Source of the DNA: Paenibacillus lentus
GTDB lineage: Bacteria; Bacillota; Bacilli; Paenibacillales; Paenibacillaceae
Direction of reading: 5' to 3'
Length of the DNA stretch: 64,000 bases
Assembly (NCBI RefSeq): GCF_003931855.1
Contig: NZ_CP034248.1
Location: 1,674,001 to 1,738,000, forward strand
Below the pieces are notes generated by a model. That model searched no databases. It saw nothing but the letters and a program-made list of their open reading frames with translations, and had not been told where the DNA came from. The translations under genes and the position numbers were made by a program. This document shows positions 62,627 to 64,000 of the stretch, piece by piece. Positions within the stretch are counted from its first letter, which is position 1. Every line of letters starts with the position of its first letter.

Positions 62627-64000
62627 TGACGAACCGACGATTGTGGATACACTGGCTTTCACGATCCATTGGGAGCAACTCGAAATTATGACAGTGTACA
62701 AGGCATATTCTGCAAAAGATGCGTTATCCATTCTCTCGGAGCATGCGGTTGATATAGTAATTGCTGACATCAATATGCCTAAAATGAATGGCATTGAGCT
62801 GGTTGCACAGGTCTATCAGCAGTACCGACATGTGAAAAGTGTACTGCTCTCGGGGCATGCCGAATTTGCCTATGCCAAGCAAGCAATCAAATATGGGGTG
62901 TCTGATTATTTACTGAAGCCAGTGTCCGACGAGGATCTGATTGCCGTGATAAGCAGGCTTGTACAGAATATTAAGCAGGAATGGCAGGAGGTTGTCTCGC
63001 AATCTCGTGTTATTCATACGTTAAAAGAGAGCTTGCCGATTTTGAAGGATAAGCTATTAAATGAGTTGTTAATGGGCGAGATGAGGGAAGACTCCTTAGC
63101 ATATCTCTTGGATTTGTATGAGCTTCCATTTCATTTTGGAGATGATATTTGTTTTATGGTTATTCGAATGGAGGAAAGCCTGCTGGAATATAATGAGCGG
63201 GACTTTTTCCTGATGGAATACGCTATTATAAATATTGCCATGGAGATGCTGGGAGATTCTCATGACTTATGGTCCTGTAAGGATGCTAATGGTTTTCTGG
63301 TTTTGCTTGTCCGGGAAAAATCGGTCAGAGATGGTAATGGAAATGGGGATGAACATAAGAAATTCGAATCACAGGCCATGCAGCTTCAACGCAATATCGG
63401 ATTATATCTGAAGCGGGTCGTTTCTATTATTGTGAGCAAATGGGGGAGGTTTCCTGAAGATATTAACTTGCTGTACAGCCATATTATTGAACAAATCCGC
63501 AGTAGGCTGGCAAATGAGTCAGGCTGCTTCCTGTCAGGACAATTTCCCGAGGCGCCTATTGTACAACAGCCATTGTACCGCCTGTACGAAACACCCACAT
63601 TGCAGCATCTTCTTGAAAGTCGCAGGTGGGATGAATACCGGGAAAAACTAAAGACAGTGATTACAGATATGAAGCAAGCAGGGAACTTGTCGGAGGAGCA
63701 TGTTCGCGAGGCCTATACGGTAGTGATTAGTTCGTTCTATTATTATGCACATAAACATAATCGGCTGTTAAGCAATCTAGTTGGAAGTACAGCAGTTCTG
63801 GATCGATCGGTTTATTCTGTTCAGCAATTGTCGGAGTGGGCGCTTTACATGCTGGATAAAATCCAGCGCAGCGACCAGGCAGAGCAGAGAAGCTCAAGAG
63901 AAAAGATGACATTAAAAATAAGAGAATACATAGATGGTAATTTGAGCACTGCATCCCTGCAAACGATAGCAGATGCGATCTACCTTCATCCTGTGTATTT
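62604..64000 (+). CDS. YesN-type AraC-family response regulator (partial)
   Basis: The frame is open to the window edge, so the C-terminal DNA-binding part is cut. Visible residues 1-465 comprise a receiver domain (VDDEP at the acidic pocket, phospho-acceptor Asp in IVIADINMPKMNG, Lys in LLKPV), a long variable middle region and the first helix of an AraC-type HTH (IREYIDGNLSTASLQTIADAIYLHPVYF). This matches the YesN/Fis-like regulators that partner YesM kinases. The ATG has AGGAGG about 7 bases upstream and lies inside the kinase gene, so the two are coupled. Confidence 0.93.
   Translation, partial: MLSLLIVDDEPTIVDTLAFTIHWEQLEIMTVYKAYSAKDALSILSEHAVDIVIADINMPKMNGIELVAQVYQQYRHVKSVLLSGHAEFAYAKQAIKYGVSDYLLKPVSDEDLIAVISRLVQNIKQEWQEVVSQSRVIHTLKESLPILKDKLLNELLMGEMREDSLAYLLDLYELPFHFGDDICFMVIRMEESLLEYNERDFFLMEYAIINIAMEMLGDSHDLWSCKDANGFLVLLVREKSVRDGNGNGDEHKKFESQAMQLQRNIGLYLKRVVSIIVSKWGRFPEDINLLYSHIIEQIRSRLANESGCFLSGQFPEAPIVQQPLYRLYETPTLQHLLESRRWDEYREKLKTVITDMKQAGNLSEEHVREAYTVVISSFYYYAHKHNRLLSNLVGSTAVLDRSVYSVQQLSEWALYMLDKIQRSDQAEQRSSREKMTLKIREYIDGNLSTASLQTIADAIYLHPVY

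Overview
The window looks like a chromosome segment from a Paenibacillus species. It opens with the conserved Firmicutes block cdaA-cdaR-glmM-glmS, including a glmS ribozyme. A complete polymyxin-type lipopeptide cluster follows, and the window ends with Paenibacillus-like genes: a lichenase close to the P. macerans/Bacillus GH16 enzymes and a YesM/YesN two-component pair.

Layout: 0.25-6.6 kb, c-di-AMP synthesis (cdaA, cdaR) and amino-sugar synthesis (glmM, glmS with its self-cleaving riboswitch). 6.6-9.3 kb, a boundary region with a repeat array next to glmS that resembles a Tn7-family transposon end, a promoter preceded by three 21-bp direct repeats, and an EctB-type 2,4-diaminobutyrate aminotransferase. 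9.3-50.5 kb, pmxA, pmxB, pmxC, pmxD and pmxE: three non-ribosomal peptide synthetases plus two ABC exporter half-transporters, all on the + strand. 50.5-60 kb, a visibly AT-rich accessory region with an S51-family peptidase, a secreted Amidase_6 protein, a small membrane-anchored protein, a broken MFS transporter, a GHKL kinase/LytTR regulator pair and a three-gene ABC transporter of the antimicrobial-peptide immunity type. 60-64 kb, a catabolite-regulated lichenase and a YesM/YesN two-component system cut by the window edge.

How the cluster works: by domain order, PmxE starts (lipo-initiation C domain, five modules), PmxA continues (four modules) and PmxB finishes (one module plus thioesterase). 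Binding-pocket codes read from the sequence give fatty acyl-Dab-Thr-D-Dab-Dab-Dab-D-(Leu or Phe)-(Ile or Leu)-Dab-Dab-Thr, the polymyxin decapeptide scaffold with a D-Dab at position 3. The aminotransferase next to the cluster would supply the six Dab residues. PmxC and PmxD would export the product.

The most unusual points are the position of the cluster at the glmS-downstream (attTn7-like) site beside a Tn7-end-like repeat array with a second partial copy 47 kb away, a cysteine in place of serine in the PmxB thioesterase, near-identical copies of Dab and Thr adenylation domains that suggest gene conversion, and the 21-bp repeats in front of the aminotransferase promoter. All similarity statements are by eye; no database search was run.
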